The notes beneath the pieces were generated by a model that was given only the letters and a program-made list of their open reading frames with translations, was not told where the DNA came from and searched no databases. From Flavobacteriales bacterium (GTDB lineage: Bacteria; Bacteroidota; Bacteroidia; Flavobacteriales; UBA1820): 64,000 nucleotides of DNA. Location of the stretch: assembly GCA_003150615.1 (NCBI GenBank), contig QALN01000012.1:1-64000 (forward strand), in the 5' to 3' direction. The translations under genes were made by a program, and so were the position numbers. Below are positions 1 through 8,755 of this stretch, one piece after another. Numbering within the stretch: position 1 is the first letter of the stretch; the number at the start of each line of letters is the position of its first letter.

Positions 1-134
1 ATCGCAAGCATCTGATTCCAGCAAGTGAAATGTTTCACATATCGGTTGCCATCATACTTGCGAACATAATTGTTGAACTGAGTTCTGTTCAGAAAAGCGG
101 TTAGTTGAGAGAATACGTATTTGTCTTGGAACAT
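1..134 (-). CDS. IS4-family transposase with DUF4372 N-terminus, partial
   Basis: An ATG at 134-132 opens a frame that stays open to the window edge (44 codons seen). It starts MFQDKYVFSQLTAF and continues with a tyrosine/arginine-rich segment and FTCWNQMLA. This is the start expected of Bacteroidetes IS4-type transposases that carry the DUF4372 N-terminal domain (typically ...YVRxFTCWNQML...). The catalytic DDE residues would lie outside the window, so activity cannot be judged. Family assignment rests on recognising the N-terminal pattern, not on a search. Confidence 0.75.
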   Translation of the reverse strand, partial: MFQDKYVFSQLTAFLNRTQFNNYVRKYDGNRYVKHFTCWNQMLA

Positions 135-257
135 AGCAGCTATTTATATTAGACTGCAAAGTTGCAAAATCAAGTCCGTTTCATTTCAAAAAACCATGTA
201 AGTGACTATATTTCAATAATTTCAAAGAACTATTTATCCACTTTTACGGGACAGTAG
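1..257 (-). mobile_element. End of an IS4-type insertion sequence, cut by the window edge
   Basis: This stretch holds the first codons of a transposase reading leftward out of the window (1-134), then about 120 bases of AT-rich non-coding DNA. The element probably ends near 245-257, around TTACGGGACAGTAG: just past this point an acyltransferase frame starts abruptly, and its only upstream in-frame stop (TAG 255-257) lies in that string. The exact boundary and target duplication cannot be fixed because the other end of the element is outside the window. The element appears to have landed inside the first acyltransferase gene of the polysaccharide locus. Confidence 0.7.
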
Positions 258-722
258 TGGGCTCATTACAAGGAGTACAGGAGCTTGTTTTACTACCGTG
301 TAGGTAAGTGGAAGTATTTACTTTGTTATGTGCCTGCGCTCTCCAGTCTTCATATCGAGACTAAGAACATAGGCAGGGGGCTGTTTGTAGAACACGGAGA
401 CGCTACTTTCATTGCCGCCAGGAGCATAGGCGATAATTGTTACATAAACCAGTGCGTGACCATCGGTTATTCCAATGCTACCGATGCTCCGGTGCTGTTG
501 GACAATGTTCAGGTAAAGGCCGGAGCTAAGATAATCGGCAAAGTTACGGTGGGCAATAACTGTATAGTCGGAGCGAATGCTGTGGTAGTGAAGGATGTTC
601 CGGATAATTGTACTGTTGTTGGCGTCCCTGCGTATATAGTGAAAAAGGATGGAATTAATGTAAGGATGTCCTTACAAACGGGAGGGGGTGATCATAGTCT
701 TACCCTTGACGGCAAAGACTGA
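258..722 (+). pseudogene. Serine-acetyltransferase-like hexapeptide acyltransferase, 5' end removed by the IS
   Basis: The frame is open from 258 and reads ...HYKEYRSLFYYRVGK... before the left-handed beta-helix repeats. Family members have further alpha-helical residues before this point, and these are missing because the IS end abuts it. A TTG at 285 is the only start-like codon near the new 5' end, so a short product of about 145 residues is conceivable but unlikely to be normal. The helix repeats (IGDNCYINQCVTIG, VKAGAKIIGKVTVGNNCIVGANAVV) and the cap VPDNCTVVGVPAYIVKK match CysE-like sugar acetyltransferases that O-acetylate polysaccharide precursors. It was presumably an early gene of the surface polysaccharide operon that continues at 853. 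Confidence 0.75.
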
Positions 723-807
723 ACGTGAGGCTGTGCATATGCCTGAGAGTATTGGAGGAATGTACGGTTTGTCGGCTGTTGTCCGTAAATTCCCTATGGC
801 CGCATGA
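688..807 (+). other. Short open frame overlapping the acyltransferase 3' end, possible gene remnant
   Basis: A GTG at 688 sits directly behind a GGAGGGG purine run and opens 39 codons in a different frame from the acyltransferase, ending at 805-807. The product would start with a hydrophobic stretch (VIIVLPLTAK) and finish VVRKFPMAA. I do not recognise it. It could be the tail of a deleted gene, an alternative end of the acyltransferase after a frameshift, or chance. It occupies most of the spacer before the flippase. Confidence 0.2.
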
Positions 808-852
808 TTTTTTAATAATGATTGATTTAAAATCGGAATAAAACCGCAGAAT

Positions 853-2334
853 ATGCTCAATTCGGTAAAAACATTGTATTCCAGACAATCCGATGATTTG
901 AAAGGGCTGGTGAAAGGTGTTTTTTGGTCTTTGTTCGGTTCGGTACTCTCGAAAGCGTTGGTGTTTTTGTCGTGGATACTCGTGGCCCGGATTCTGGGCC
1001 GGGAAAGCTACGGCGAGTATGGGTTGATCCGTAATACCGTACTGATGTTTTCCGCGTTCGCCGGTTTCGGACTCAGTGTCACGGCTACCAGGTTCGTGGC
1101 CCGTTATATAAACGAAGATGTCGCCAAGTCGGGGAGGATAGCTTCGCTTACCTTATCTTTTTCAGTGATAATGGGTCTGTCCATATCGCTTATCGTATTT
1201 GCATTTTCGGATGTCATAGCCCAGTCGGTGATAAAGGACGCAAGGCTTGCCACTGATTTCAGGATAGCGTCATTTATATTGTTTTTCAGCGCATTGGAAG
1301 GTGCGCAGACAGGCGTGCTGCAAGGCATGAGGCAGTTCCGCAGGATAGCCGTGATAAACCTGGTAAACGCATTCGTTTCGTTTCCCGTATTTGTGGCCGG
1401 AGCTTATTATTTCGGTACAACGGGCAGTGTGGTGGCGCTTGGTATTACCACTATGGTATTGTGCATACAAAACCAGGCTGCGATATATTCTTTTGCTAAA
1501 AAAGGCCTCATTTCTCTTAATTTCAGGCAAGGATGGAAGGAATGGCGGCTTTTGTACATTTTCAGCCTTCCTGCAGCATTGGCGGGTATAATTTCCATAC
1601 CTTTAAAATGGTACACCGACGTGATGCTGGTGAACACTTCCGGTTTTTCGGCTATGGGGATTTATTCGGCGGCTTTTTTGATATATACTATAGTTGCCGT
1701 ACTTGCCAATACCATGAATGCCCCGTTCGTGTCGTTTATGTCCGGAAGTAAGGCGGATAACGATGTTATAGAAAAACTGAATATATTGGTTCCCTGGTTT
1801 CTGGGGATAATGATAGGATTGCCGTTCTTGTGTTTTCCGGAAGCGGGCGGATATCTCTTCGGAAAAGAATATCAAGGGGAGGAATTTAACAGCACACTCG
1901 TTTTTATCATACTGTACATGATAATAGTGATGTACAAACAGGGTATGAACAGGATATTCATAGTACATAACATGCAATGGATAAACCTTATGACGGTGAC
2001 GGCATGGGGGCTGATACTGATAGGCTCGTTTTACATGCTCAAGGAATATGCCTCCGTCGGTCTGGCTATAAGTTATTGCATATCCTATACTCTTGTCACG
2101 ATATTGATATACCCTTTATATGTTAAAAGGAAGCTGATGCCACTTGAGTTTATAATCTCCCGCAATGTGCTTACAATTTGGGGGACAATGGCTTTAGCGG
2201 CGTACTTGTCGCTTTCCCGCGTACATTGGGGATATAGGATTGCCGCTTATGTGGGTATAATGGCAGTCGTTGTTTTCACGTTTAAAAATATGCTTAAATC
2301 CAAAGTAAAATATAATTTGTTCAGTCATGAGTGA
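853..2334 (+). CDS. wzx: Wzx-type polysaccharide flippase (MOP superfamily)
   Basis: A 493-residue polytopic protein with about 14 hydrophobic segments spread evenly along it, the size and layout of Wzx/PST flippases. Near residues 40-55 it has the pattern RILGRESYGEYGLIRN, typical of MOP flippases after the first membrane helix. It should move undecaprenyl-diphosphate-linked repeat units across the inner membrane. The ATG at 853 is the first plausible start. The 3' end overlaps the next gene by 8 bases, suggesting translational coupling. The neighbouring acyltransferases, glycosyltransferases and a Wzy candidate place it in a Wzx/Wzy-dependent locus. The wzx symbol is given by role. Confidence 0.88.
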   Translation: MLNSVKTLYSRQSDDLKGLVKGVFWSLFGSVLSKALVFLSWILVARILGRESYGEYGLIRNTVLMFSAFAGFGLSVTATRFVARYINEDVAKSGRIASLTLSFSVIMGLSISLIVFAFSDVIAQSVIKDARLATDFRIASFILFFSALEGAQTGVLQGMRQFRRIAVINLVNAFVSFPVFVAGAYYFGTTGSVVALGITTMVLCIQNQAAIYSFAKKGLISLNFRQGWKEWRLLYIFSLPAALAGIISIPLKWYTDVMLVNTSGFSAMGIYSAAFLIYTIVAVLANTMNAPFVSFMSGSKADNDVIEKLNILVPWFLGIMIGLPFLCFPEAGGYLFGKEYQGEEFNSTLVFIILYMIIVMYKQGMNRIFIVHNMQWINLMTVTAWGLILIGSFYMLKEYASVGLAISYCISYTLVTILIYPLYVKRKLMPLEFIISRNVLTIWGTMALAAYLSLSRVHWGYRIAAYVGIMAVVVFTFKNMLKSKVKYNLFSHE

Positions 2335-3148
2335 TTTATTCAACAGAATATTCGGCAGGCTTGAAACGTTATTTTCCAAGCCGAGGTTGCGGATAATAAA
2401 GACATTGTATGTGAATTTCCGTCTTCTGCCGTTTTCCCAGGCCGTGAAGTTGCCTGTTTACGTGTACGGTCCTTTGAAGATAATTTCCCTCAAAGGGAAA
2501 ATGAAAATAGAAGCCGATACTATACGCAAGGGTATGGTGTGTTTCGGATATAAATCTTTCGGCCCGGGTTTTTCTGGTGTTAAGAGCAGACTCTTGATTG
2601 CAGGGACCATGGTCGTGCGTGGTGATTTGATAATATATAACGGTTTTTCTTTGTTAGTAAACAGCGGTGCTGTATTTGCCGTAGGAAATGGGATCACCGT
2701 AGGACATAATGCCATTATGATGTGTTACCATAGCATTAGTATGGGGGATTTTTCAAGATTTTCCACCGGTCTTTATATGATAGATACTAACGGCCATCAT
2801 ATAATGGATATTGAAAAACGCACTATAGACAGTATAGTGCGCAGGATAGACATAGGCGGATACAGCTGGATAGGGAACAATGTTTCCGTTGCTCGTGGGA
2901 CTGTGCTGCCGGGCCATACGATAGTTGCCAACAAGAGCCTTGTAAACAGGGATTATACGAAAGATGTCCCTGAATATTCGATAATAGCCGGTACGCCTGC
3001 AAAGTTGATAAAGACAGGTTTTGCCAGAGTATATAACGAAAAGAACGAAAGTATGCTCAGGAAATTTTTCGGAGATACCGGACACGATACTGTATTCCGT
3101 TACGAAGGAGACGATATAAAAGGCTTTTGCTATGGACACGAGATTTAA
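2327..3148 (+). CDS. Hexapeptide-repeat acyltransferase (WbbJ-like)
   Basis: A 273-residue protein with a central left-handed beta-helix. The repeats run through LLIAGTMVVRGDLIIYNG and GNGITVGHNAIMM to a late IGGYSWIGNNVSVARGTVLPGHTIV, followed by the cap YSIIAGTPAKLIKTG that is typical of maltose/galactoside O-acetyltransferase and WbbJ-like enzymes. HH at 'TNGHH' is the likely catalytic His region. It probably O-acetylates a sugar of the surface polysaccharide at the cytoplasmic face of the membrane. It overlaps wzx by 8 bases and the following esterase by 17, so it is firmly in the operon. The C-terminal 40 residues are acidic and outside the helix. Confidence 0.85.
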   Translation: MSDLFNRIFGRLETLFSKPRLRIIKTLYVNFRLLPFSQAVKLPVYVYGPLKIISLKGKMKIEADTIRKGMVCFGYKSFGPGFSGVKSRLLIAGTMVVRGDLIIYNGFSLLVNSGAVFAVGNGITVGHNAIMMCYHSISMGDFSRFSTGLYMIDTNGHHIMDIEKRTIDSIVRRIDIGGYSWIGNNVSVARGTVLPGHTIVANKSLVNRDYTKDVPEYSIIAGTPAKLIKTGFARVYNEKNESMLRKFFGDTGHDTVFRYEGDDIKGFCYGHEI

Positions 3149-3995
3149 GACGTTTGTTTCGGTGGTCTTGGCAGTATTTTTCGCTGCGTGTTCCAAGGCG
3201 GAGAATCATCCTTCGGAATATACGCTCGCCTGCGTACAGGACGTGAGTTATACGGCAGATGGCCAATGTATGGATATATATTATGCCGGTAATCTTGAAC
3301 CGGGAAAAAAACTGCCGGTAATGGTGTGTGTGCATGGCAGCGCCTGGATGTATGGCGACAAATCGCAATGGACAGGCTGGCATGCCGCGCATGCGTTGGA
3401 AAACGGGTATATGAGCGTATCCGTAAATTTCAACATGGCCGGACACCCTAAACAGGTCAGGGATATTTCCAAAGCGATAAAATGGGTTTATGAAAATATA
3501 GCTTTGTACGGAGGGGACAAACACAATATATTCTTGTTCGGGGTTTCCTCCGGTTCGCATCTGGTCTCTCTCGTATCTACCGATGAGAGGTATTTGAAGG
3601 AGGCGGGGCTGGATTTTTCATACATAAATGGTGTATGTGCTTATGACGGAGGAAGTTATTTGTATTCGCCGCATGAGATAACGATATACGAGTGGGGAGT
3701 TGCGTTTATTGATAATTTCGGACGCGATATGAGTAAATGGGAAGATGTGATACCGTATTATCATATTGCCAAAGGCAAAGGTATACCTGATTTTGTGCTG
3801 GTGGCGGAAAATGATGCGGATGAGAGGATAATACCTAACAAGGCGTTCGCGAAAAAACTCCGTAAAAATTCGATAGGTGTTAAGACCGTGTTTTTGGACG
3901 GTTACGATCACACTACATTATTTACTGATGCTTTTTTTAAGAAAGATGTATCCGAAGGGATTTTCATGTATTTCGATAAACATCTGAAAAAATAA
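3132..3995 (+). CDS. Lipoprotein alpha/beta-hydrolase, probable polysaccharide esterase
   Basis: The protein has 287 residues with an N-terminal lipoprotein signal (lipobox ending FFAAC, Cys20), so it is predicted to be membrane-anchored outside the cytoplasm. The alpha/beta-hydrolase landmarks are an oxyanion motif VCVHGSAW near residue 65, nucleophile motif GVSSGS near 137, an Asp in AENDADERI near 235, and a His in GYDHTTLF near 260. It resembles carboxylesterases and acetyl-esterases of the BD-FAE/CE10 type. The start overlaps the upstream acyltransferase by 17 bases. An acyltransferase directly followed by an exported esterase suggests the polymer is decorated and then trimmed. Its substrate is unknown. 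The frameshifted gene at 17824 is of the same general type. Confidence 0.8.
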   Translation: MDTRFKTFVSVVLAVFFAACSKAENHPSEYTLACVQDVSYTADGQCMDIYYAGNLEPGKKLPVMVCVHGSAWMYGDKSQWTGWHAAHALENGYMSVSVNFNMAGHPKQVRDISKAIKWVYENIALYGGDKHNIFLFGVSSGSHLVSLVSTDERYLKEAGLDFSYINGVCAYDGGSYLYSPHEITIYEWGVAFIDNFGRDMSKWEDVIPYYHIAKGKGIPDFVLVAENDADERIIPNKAFAKKLRKNSIGVKTVFLDGYDHTTLFTDAFFKKDVSEGIFMYFDKHLKK

Positions 3996-4010
3996 CAAAA
4001 TACCGATGGC

Positions 4011-5006
4011 ATGGGCAAAAGAAAGGTAATATTTTCATACGACTATGAGTTGTTCTTCGGCGTTCGTTCGGGAACCGTGCGTAAAACTCTTATAGAGCCG
4101 ACATCGCTTTTACTGGACGGTATGGAGCGGTGCGGAGCCAAGGGGAATTTCTTTGTAGACTGCTCCATGCTGACTGCCATGTCGCGCCAGGGAGAAGCCC
4201 TGATTGAAGATTATGGCCTTATATTGAACCAATTGAAAGATATAGTCCGTCGCGGACACCGCATAGAACTGCATCTTCATCCGCATTGGGAGGATGCGGT
4301 GTATAATGGCGACGGCACATGGGATTTCGACAATTTTTCCCGTTACAGTCTTTCCGCTTTTTCTTCCGAAGAAGTGTTGGATATGTTCGAAAAAGGGACG
4401 GAACTGCTAAACGGACTGGCTTCCCAGGTTAGTCCCGGTTACCGGGTTTGCGCTTTCCGTGCAGGAGGATGGGCCGTTCAGCCCTTTGCTAATCTGGCCG
4501 AAGCATTTTTTAAAACGGGAATAACGATAGACTCTTCTGTTGCGAGAGGGCTTGAATATAGGGATAACTATTCGGCATATGACTTTACCGGAGCTCCGGA
4601 TAAAAGTTTGTTCCGATTTGAAGGAGACGTATGCAGAGAAGACCGTTCAGGCCGTTTCATAGAAGTGCCGATAACCACTTATTCCCGCTGTCTGGCATAT
4701 AGAGGGGTGGATTTCATTTCACGCCGTATTTCAAGAAAGAAACTTTCGGTCATAACCGATGGGACTCATTGTCGTCCGGATTTATCCCCGGCGGCCACGC
4801 CACGTACATCCAAAGCCATGTTCACATTGTCCAGGATTTCACCTTTGTCCGTAGCAGCGGCATTTTTTCTCAACAACAGGAAAGGTGAAGTGTCTGTGTT
4901 TATAGACCGCCCCAAGGATTTTACGTATTCTGTTTTGGATGCTATGAAATATATAATGAAACATGCCGAAAGTATAACGTATAAAGATTGTCTGGAATTG
5001 GTATGA
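4011..5006 (+). CDS. NodB-like polysaccharide deacetylase
   Basis: A 331-residue protein with no signal peptide. It begins KVIFSYDYELFFG, where the Asp-Tyr-Glu replaces the usual TFDD/TFDVE motif, and has RGHRIELHLHPHW near residues 83-95 as the metal-binding His motif and VCAFRAGGWA near residue 147. These are landmarks of the NodB (CE4) fold. It probably removes N- or O-acetyl groups from a sugar precursor, or is a related metal-dependent hydrolase. It starts 15 bases after the esterase, and its last codons overlap the glycosyltransferase start as ATGA. Confidence 0.75.
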   Translation: MGKRKVIFSYDYELFFGVRSGTVRKTLIEPTSLLLDGMERCGAKGNFFVDCSMLTAMSRQGEALIEDYGLILNQLKDIVRRGHRIELHLHPHWEDAVYNGDGTWDFDNFSRYSLSAFSSEEVLDMFEKGTELLNGLASQVSPGYRVCAFRAGGWAVQPFANLAEAFFKTGITIDSSVARGLEYRDNYSAYDFTGAPDKSLFRFEGDVCREDRSGRFIEVPITTYSRCLAYRGVDFISRRISRKKLSVITDGTHCRPDLSPAATPRTSKAMFTLSRISPLSVAAAFFLNNRKGEVSVFIDRPKDFTYSVLDAMKYIMKHAESITYKDCLELV

Positions 5007-6190
5007 AAAATACAAAACGTGTTCTTCTGGTTTTCCCCGGTCTTGATGTAAGGATAGACGAAGGTGCCAGGCACCGCCTCAACAGTTTCATAGATTCATA
5101 TGCTAAAGCAGGATACAGAGTCAGTGTGCTTGCTTTTGTAAAAGGCGCTGCATGGCCTTTCGGCGTGGTGGAAAAGAGAAAACTGGACAAGCGTGCCGAT
5201 TGGATATTATTTCCGTATATTCTGCCGATATCCAGGAACAGGTTTCTGACATGGCTGTTGGTTTCGTACGTAAAGGTAATCCTCGGTGCGGTATCGCGTC
5301 TGAGGCGTTACGATATAATACAAAGCGAAATACTGGGAATATTTTTCGGGTTGTGCCGCAGAAAAGGAACTGTCATGGTTACCGATTTCCATGGAGATTT
5401 ATACAGTGAAGTTGTAGCCATGAAGAATATGGACCGACGAAACTGGTTTGTCAAATGGATGCTCGACGCCCAGGCTTTGTCCATTAAGGATTCCGACCAT
5501 TGCATATGTGTTTCCGAAAATCTTAAGGACCAGTTGGAGGCCAATACAGGCATGAAAATGGGCGATTATACGGTAATATCGTGCGGGGTGGATTTCGTCC
5601 GTTTTTCGGAAGCTCCTGTAGCGGATACGGGGATTGATCTTAAGGACAGGATTGTGCTGGGCTATTGCGGGGGACTTCAAAAATGGCAGAACATAGAGAG
5701 TATAATCTCCTTGTTCAGGATGTTGCAGGAGATGGACCGGAGGGTATTCCTTATGATATATACCAACAGTCCTACGGATGGCATAAGGGATTTGCTGGAT
5801 GGTTTGGGAAAGGAAAATTTCGCCGTGCTCCCGCTGAAGTTTTCACAAGTGCCTTCGCATTTGAAACTACTCGATGCCGGTTTTTTGCTCAGGGAGGATC
5901 TGGTTTTGAACAAGGTATCTTCTCCGACAAAGATATGCGAATACCTTGCCGCAGGTGTGCCTTTGGTTTGTACCCGGTATTCCGGCGACTATGCCCGCAG
6001 TGTCGGGCATGGCAGGGAAGGTTTCGTGCTGAACGGACTGGAACCATCGCAAAGCGAGGCCGAAAATCTTATGGCTTTTCTGCACAAAGTAAAGGCCGAC
6101 AGGGAGTTTTATGCCGGAATTTGTCGTGAAAGCGCATCGGGCAGGACGTTTTATTCTGAATTTGAACGATTAAAAATATTGAAACAGTGA
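5003..6190 (+). CDS. Glycosyltransferase family 4 (GT-B fold)
   Basis: 395 residues starting MKNTKRVLLVFPGLD. The ATG at 5003 overlaps the upstream stop as ATGA, so I chose it over the in-frame TTG at 4988. The C-terminal half has the donor-site pattern of GT4: YCGGLQKWQNIESII near residue 218 and VSSPTKICEYLAAGVPLV near 309-326, which carries the E-x7-E-type nucleotide-sugar binding region. It should add one sugar to the lipid-linked repeat unit at the inner membrane. The specific donor is not readable from sequence. It is coupled to the next gene by a 4-base GTGA overlap. Confidence 0.85.
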   Translation: MKNTKRVLLVFPGLDVRIDEGARHRLNSFIDSYAKAGYRVSVLAFVKGAAWPFGVVEKRKLDKRADWILFPYILPISRNRFLTWLLVSYVKVILGAVSRLRRYDIIQSEILGIFFGLCRRKGTVMVTDFHGDLYSEVVAMKNMDRRNWFVKWMLDAQALSIKDSDHCICVSENLKDQLEANTGMKMGDYTVISCGVDFVRFSEAPVADTGIDLKDRIVLGYCGGLQKWQNIESIISLFRMLQEMDRRVFLMIYTNSPTDGIRDLLDGLGKENFAVLPLKFSQVPSHLKLLDAGFLLREDLVLNKVSSPTKICEYLAAGVPLVCTRYSGDYARSVGHGREGFVLNGLEPSQSEAENLMAFLHKVKADREFYAGICRESASGRTFYSEFERLKILKQ

Positions 6191-7506
6191 ACAGGGTATT
6201 GTCCATTGCTTTATTTCTATATTTTTTCCTGTTCTCCTATTACGTCGTTACTGGGTATAAGGAGGCGATACCTGCTTATATGCTGTGGCTGGAAACGGTT
6301 TTTGCCGTAGTATATGTCTTTTTCATATATATCTCGTCCCGTATTAACAAGATGAGATATATTCTGCCGTTGATATTTGCGGTGTCAGCCGTAATGGCTT
6401 TTTCGACAAGGGCGGCTTTCCTTGCTGATGATCCAAGTATGCCTTTCGGACCTGCGCTCGGCGATGGATATGGATATCACGACCAGGGCCTGCTGTATGT
6501 AGGTAAGAGTTATGGCGAGGTGCTGAAATATATATGGACGTTTACAAATGATAATATAGACGATTTAGGTTATCCTACCATATTGTATCTGGTTTACAAT
6601 TTGTGTAACGACGAAACCGCTTCGTTGAATTTCATGATTTTCCTGAATGCGGCTGTAATAATGGTTTCGGCCTTTTATTTTTTCCGGTTTCTGCGGCTGC
6701 TGGCAATAGATAAAAAAACAACGTGCATTTATACTTCGGTGTGGGGATTTTCCCCGTTTTTATCCACTATAGCTGCCGTAGGGCTGAAAGAAAATATATT
6801 CTGTCTGCTGGTAATAATGGCGTTTTATTACATGTACCGTTATAAGAATTCAGGCGGTGTAAGTAATTTGATTTTGGCTTTAGTGAGCATAGTTGCCTGC
6901 TATTTTTTCAGGGTGGCTTTGGCGCTGATGCTCGTAATTTCGTTGTTCGCCATATTTGTGGCAAATGAAAAAAACAGGAAAAAACTGCTGTGGATAGGTC
7001 TTGCCGGGATGGTTGTAGGGCTTGTATTTATAGATATAATATTGGCTAGATTTACACACATGTCTCTTTCACAGGTGTTGGAGATGTCCAATTCCCGTTT
7101 CGGCGTTGTTTCGGATAATTCTTCGTTCAACTGGATGACACAGGTGGTGGGTGCGTTAATGGGGCCTTTTCCTAATTTCAACAGGACAAATGGTTATGCT
7201 ATAATATTCAGTGGAGCGCTTATTGTTAAAGTCCTGCTGTCGTACCATTTTATTTTAGGCATGCGGTATGTAATGCGCGGTTATGTCTATAAATTATATC
7301 CTATGATGGTGTTTATTTTCATGGGGTTTGTTATGTGGATACTCTCGGCAGTTTCGTTGGATATGCGTTACCAGATTACGTTCATCCCGATCATATTCGC
7401 GTTATGTGCCATTATGGATTCCGAAAAAAGGATAAAACTCGACTGGAAATACTATGCCTATGTAGTAATGGCTACAATGGTAATAATACTATACAACGGA
7501 AGATAG
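6187..7506 (+). CDS. Polytopic membrane protein, candidate Wzy polymerase
   Basis: 439 residues with roughly 10-12 membrane segments and a larger soluble loop after the third (about residues 85-125: GDGYGYHDQGLLYVGKSYGE). The position in a Wzx-containing operon and the topology fit an O-antigen/EPS polymerase (Wzy), and no other candidate is in view. Wzy proteins are too divergent to confirm by eye, and a membrane glycosyltransferase (GT-C type) is the main alternative. The start is a GTG overlapping the preceding stop codon (GTGA), which supports translational coupling. Confidence 0.6.
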   Translation: MNRVLSIALFLYFFLFSYYVVTGYKEAIPAYMLWLETVFAVVYVFFIYISSRINKMRYILPLIFAVSAVMAFSTRAAFLADDPSMPFGPALGDGYGYHDQGLLYVGKSYGEVLKYIWTFTNDNIDDLGYPTILYLVYNLCNDETASLNFMIFLNAAVIMVSAFYFFRFLRLLAIDKKTTCIYTSVWGFSPFLSTIAAVGLKENIFCLLVIMAFYYMYRYKNSGGVSNLILALVSIVACYFFRVALALMLVISLFAIFVANEKNRKKLLWIGLAGMVVGLVFIDIILARFTHMSLSQVLEMSNSRFGVVSDNSSFNWMTQVVGALMGPFPNFNRTNGYAIIFSGALIVKVLLSYHFILGMRYVMRGYVYKLYPMMVFIFMGFVMWILSAVSLDMRYQITFIPIIFALCAIMDSEKRIKLDWKYYAYVVMATMVIILYNGR

Positions 7507-7629
7507 TGTCCACCCTGAAAAGTAATAAAATGACATTCACATCATTCGTTTTTTTTGTATTTAAGACTGGAACCACCGGTTGTTCGGAGAAATCGGAATT
7601 TTGGCCTTGTCTGTAATAAATGTGAATTT

Positions 7630-8664
7630 ATGAAAAGAATATTGCAAATCGGTCCTGCACCGCAAAATATAGGCGGGGTCAGTATCCATATCAAACGTCT
7701 GGTTTCGTTGTTGAAAGGAGATTATTCGTTCGATTTCGTCGATGAGGGAAAAGTAAGGTACCCTGGTGTTTTTAATATTCGTTCATTGAATATTTTCTTG
7801 TATTTGAAGAAAGTTTTCCAGGCAGATATCGTTCATATACATAGCGGGCATTATATCTTGCGGCTGTTCAACGTGTTCATGTGCGCTATTATTTTGAGAA
7901 AACGCACAATAGTGACCATTCATAGAGATCTGTCCATCGAACCGTTTTTTAAATTTACAAGATGGGCTGTCGGTTGTTGTAATGTAGTCGTTTGCGTGAG
8001 TCAAGTCGTTTACAATATGTTATACAAGCAATCTTCGACCTGCCGTTATTATGTTATGCCTGCATTTTTGCCTCCCGACGTAGAGTCTGAACCTGATTTG
8101 CCGGCGGATTTGTTATCGTGGATTGACAATGTCAGGCAATCTGACAACAACGTATTGCTGGTGTCTAATGCCGGGAATTTGGTGTTGCATGAGAATGTCG
8201 ACTTATATGGATTGGACATGTGTATTGAAATGATCCGCATGTTGAAAACAAATGATAATTTAAAAAACTTTTATTTGTTGTTTGTTGTCGCTAACAATAC
8301 TGACCAGGTTTTGTTGATGGAACAATATAAAAACAATATAATCGAATATGGTATATCTGAAAATGTGTTGATTTGGGAATCCCCAGTTTCTTTTATACGA
8401 TTGATCCTTCGGGCGGATGTGGTACTGAGGCCGACCAATACCGATGGAGATGCAATTTCTATACGCGAGGCTTTATATTTAGGAAAATCTGTTGTAGCTT
8501 CCGATGTCGTGCCAAGACCTGGCGGAACCGTACTGTTCAGAAATAGGGATTGTGTGGATTTTGCAGATAAAATTGTAAGCGTGGTGAGTGGCGGGTGTTT
8601 AAAAAACGTTAATAATGAGTGTAAAGACTACCGCAAATTTTATCATGAAATATATAGAGTATAG
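7630..8664 (+). CDS. Glycosyltransferase family 4, AT-rich
   Basis: 344 residues from ATG 7630 (MKRILQIGPAPQNIGGVSIH), where the glycine-rich loop of the GT-B N-domain sits. A longer frame starting at 7555 lacks any family likeness before this point, so I used the ATG. The C-domain has LRADVVLRPTNTDGDAISIREALYLGKSVVASDV, with the E-x7 pattern of GT4 enzymes. Codons are visibly AT-richer (TTG/TTA/AAT) than in neighbours such as rfbB, suggesting separate acquisition. A 123-base gap precedes it, unlike the overlaps upstream. Confidence 0.82.
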   Translation: MKRILQIGPAPQNIGGVSIHIKRLVSLLKGDYSFDFVDEGKVRYPGVFNIRSLNIFLYLKKVFQADIVHIHSGHYILRLFNVFMCAIILRKRTIVTIHRDLSIEPFFKFTRWAVGCCNVVVCVSQVVYNMLYKQSSTCRYYVMPAFLPPDVESEPDLPADLLSWIDNVRQSDNNVLLVSNAGNLVLHENVDLYGLDMCIEMIRMLKTNDNLKNFYLLFVVANNTDQVLLMEQYKNNIIEYGISENVLIWESPVSFIRLILRADVVLRPTNTDGDAISIREALYLGKSVVASDVVPRPGGTVLFRNRDCVDFADKIVSVVSGGCLKNVNNECKDYRKFYHEIYRV

Positions 8665-8671
8665 TGAATAT

Positions 8672-8746
8672 ATGAAACTATTTGTACAAAAACAGGATTC
8701 CGGTAAAATACAGATACATAAGGACGGATGCCCTGTCAGATTCTGA
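8672..8746 (+). other. 24-codon open frame, possible gene remnant
   Basis: The frame starts ATG at 8672 and reads MKLFVQKQDSGKIQIHKDG to a TGA at 8744-8746, filling the gap between the glycosyltransferase and the six-hairpin gene. It has no ribosome-binding site I can see and no family I recognise. It may be a fragment of a lost gene in this mosaic locus, or chance. Confidence 0.15.
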
Positions 8747-8755
8747 ATTTAGATA

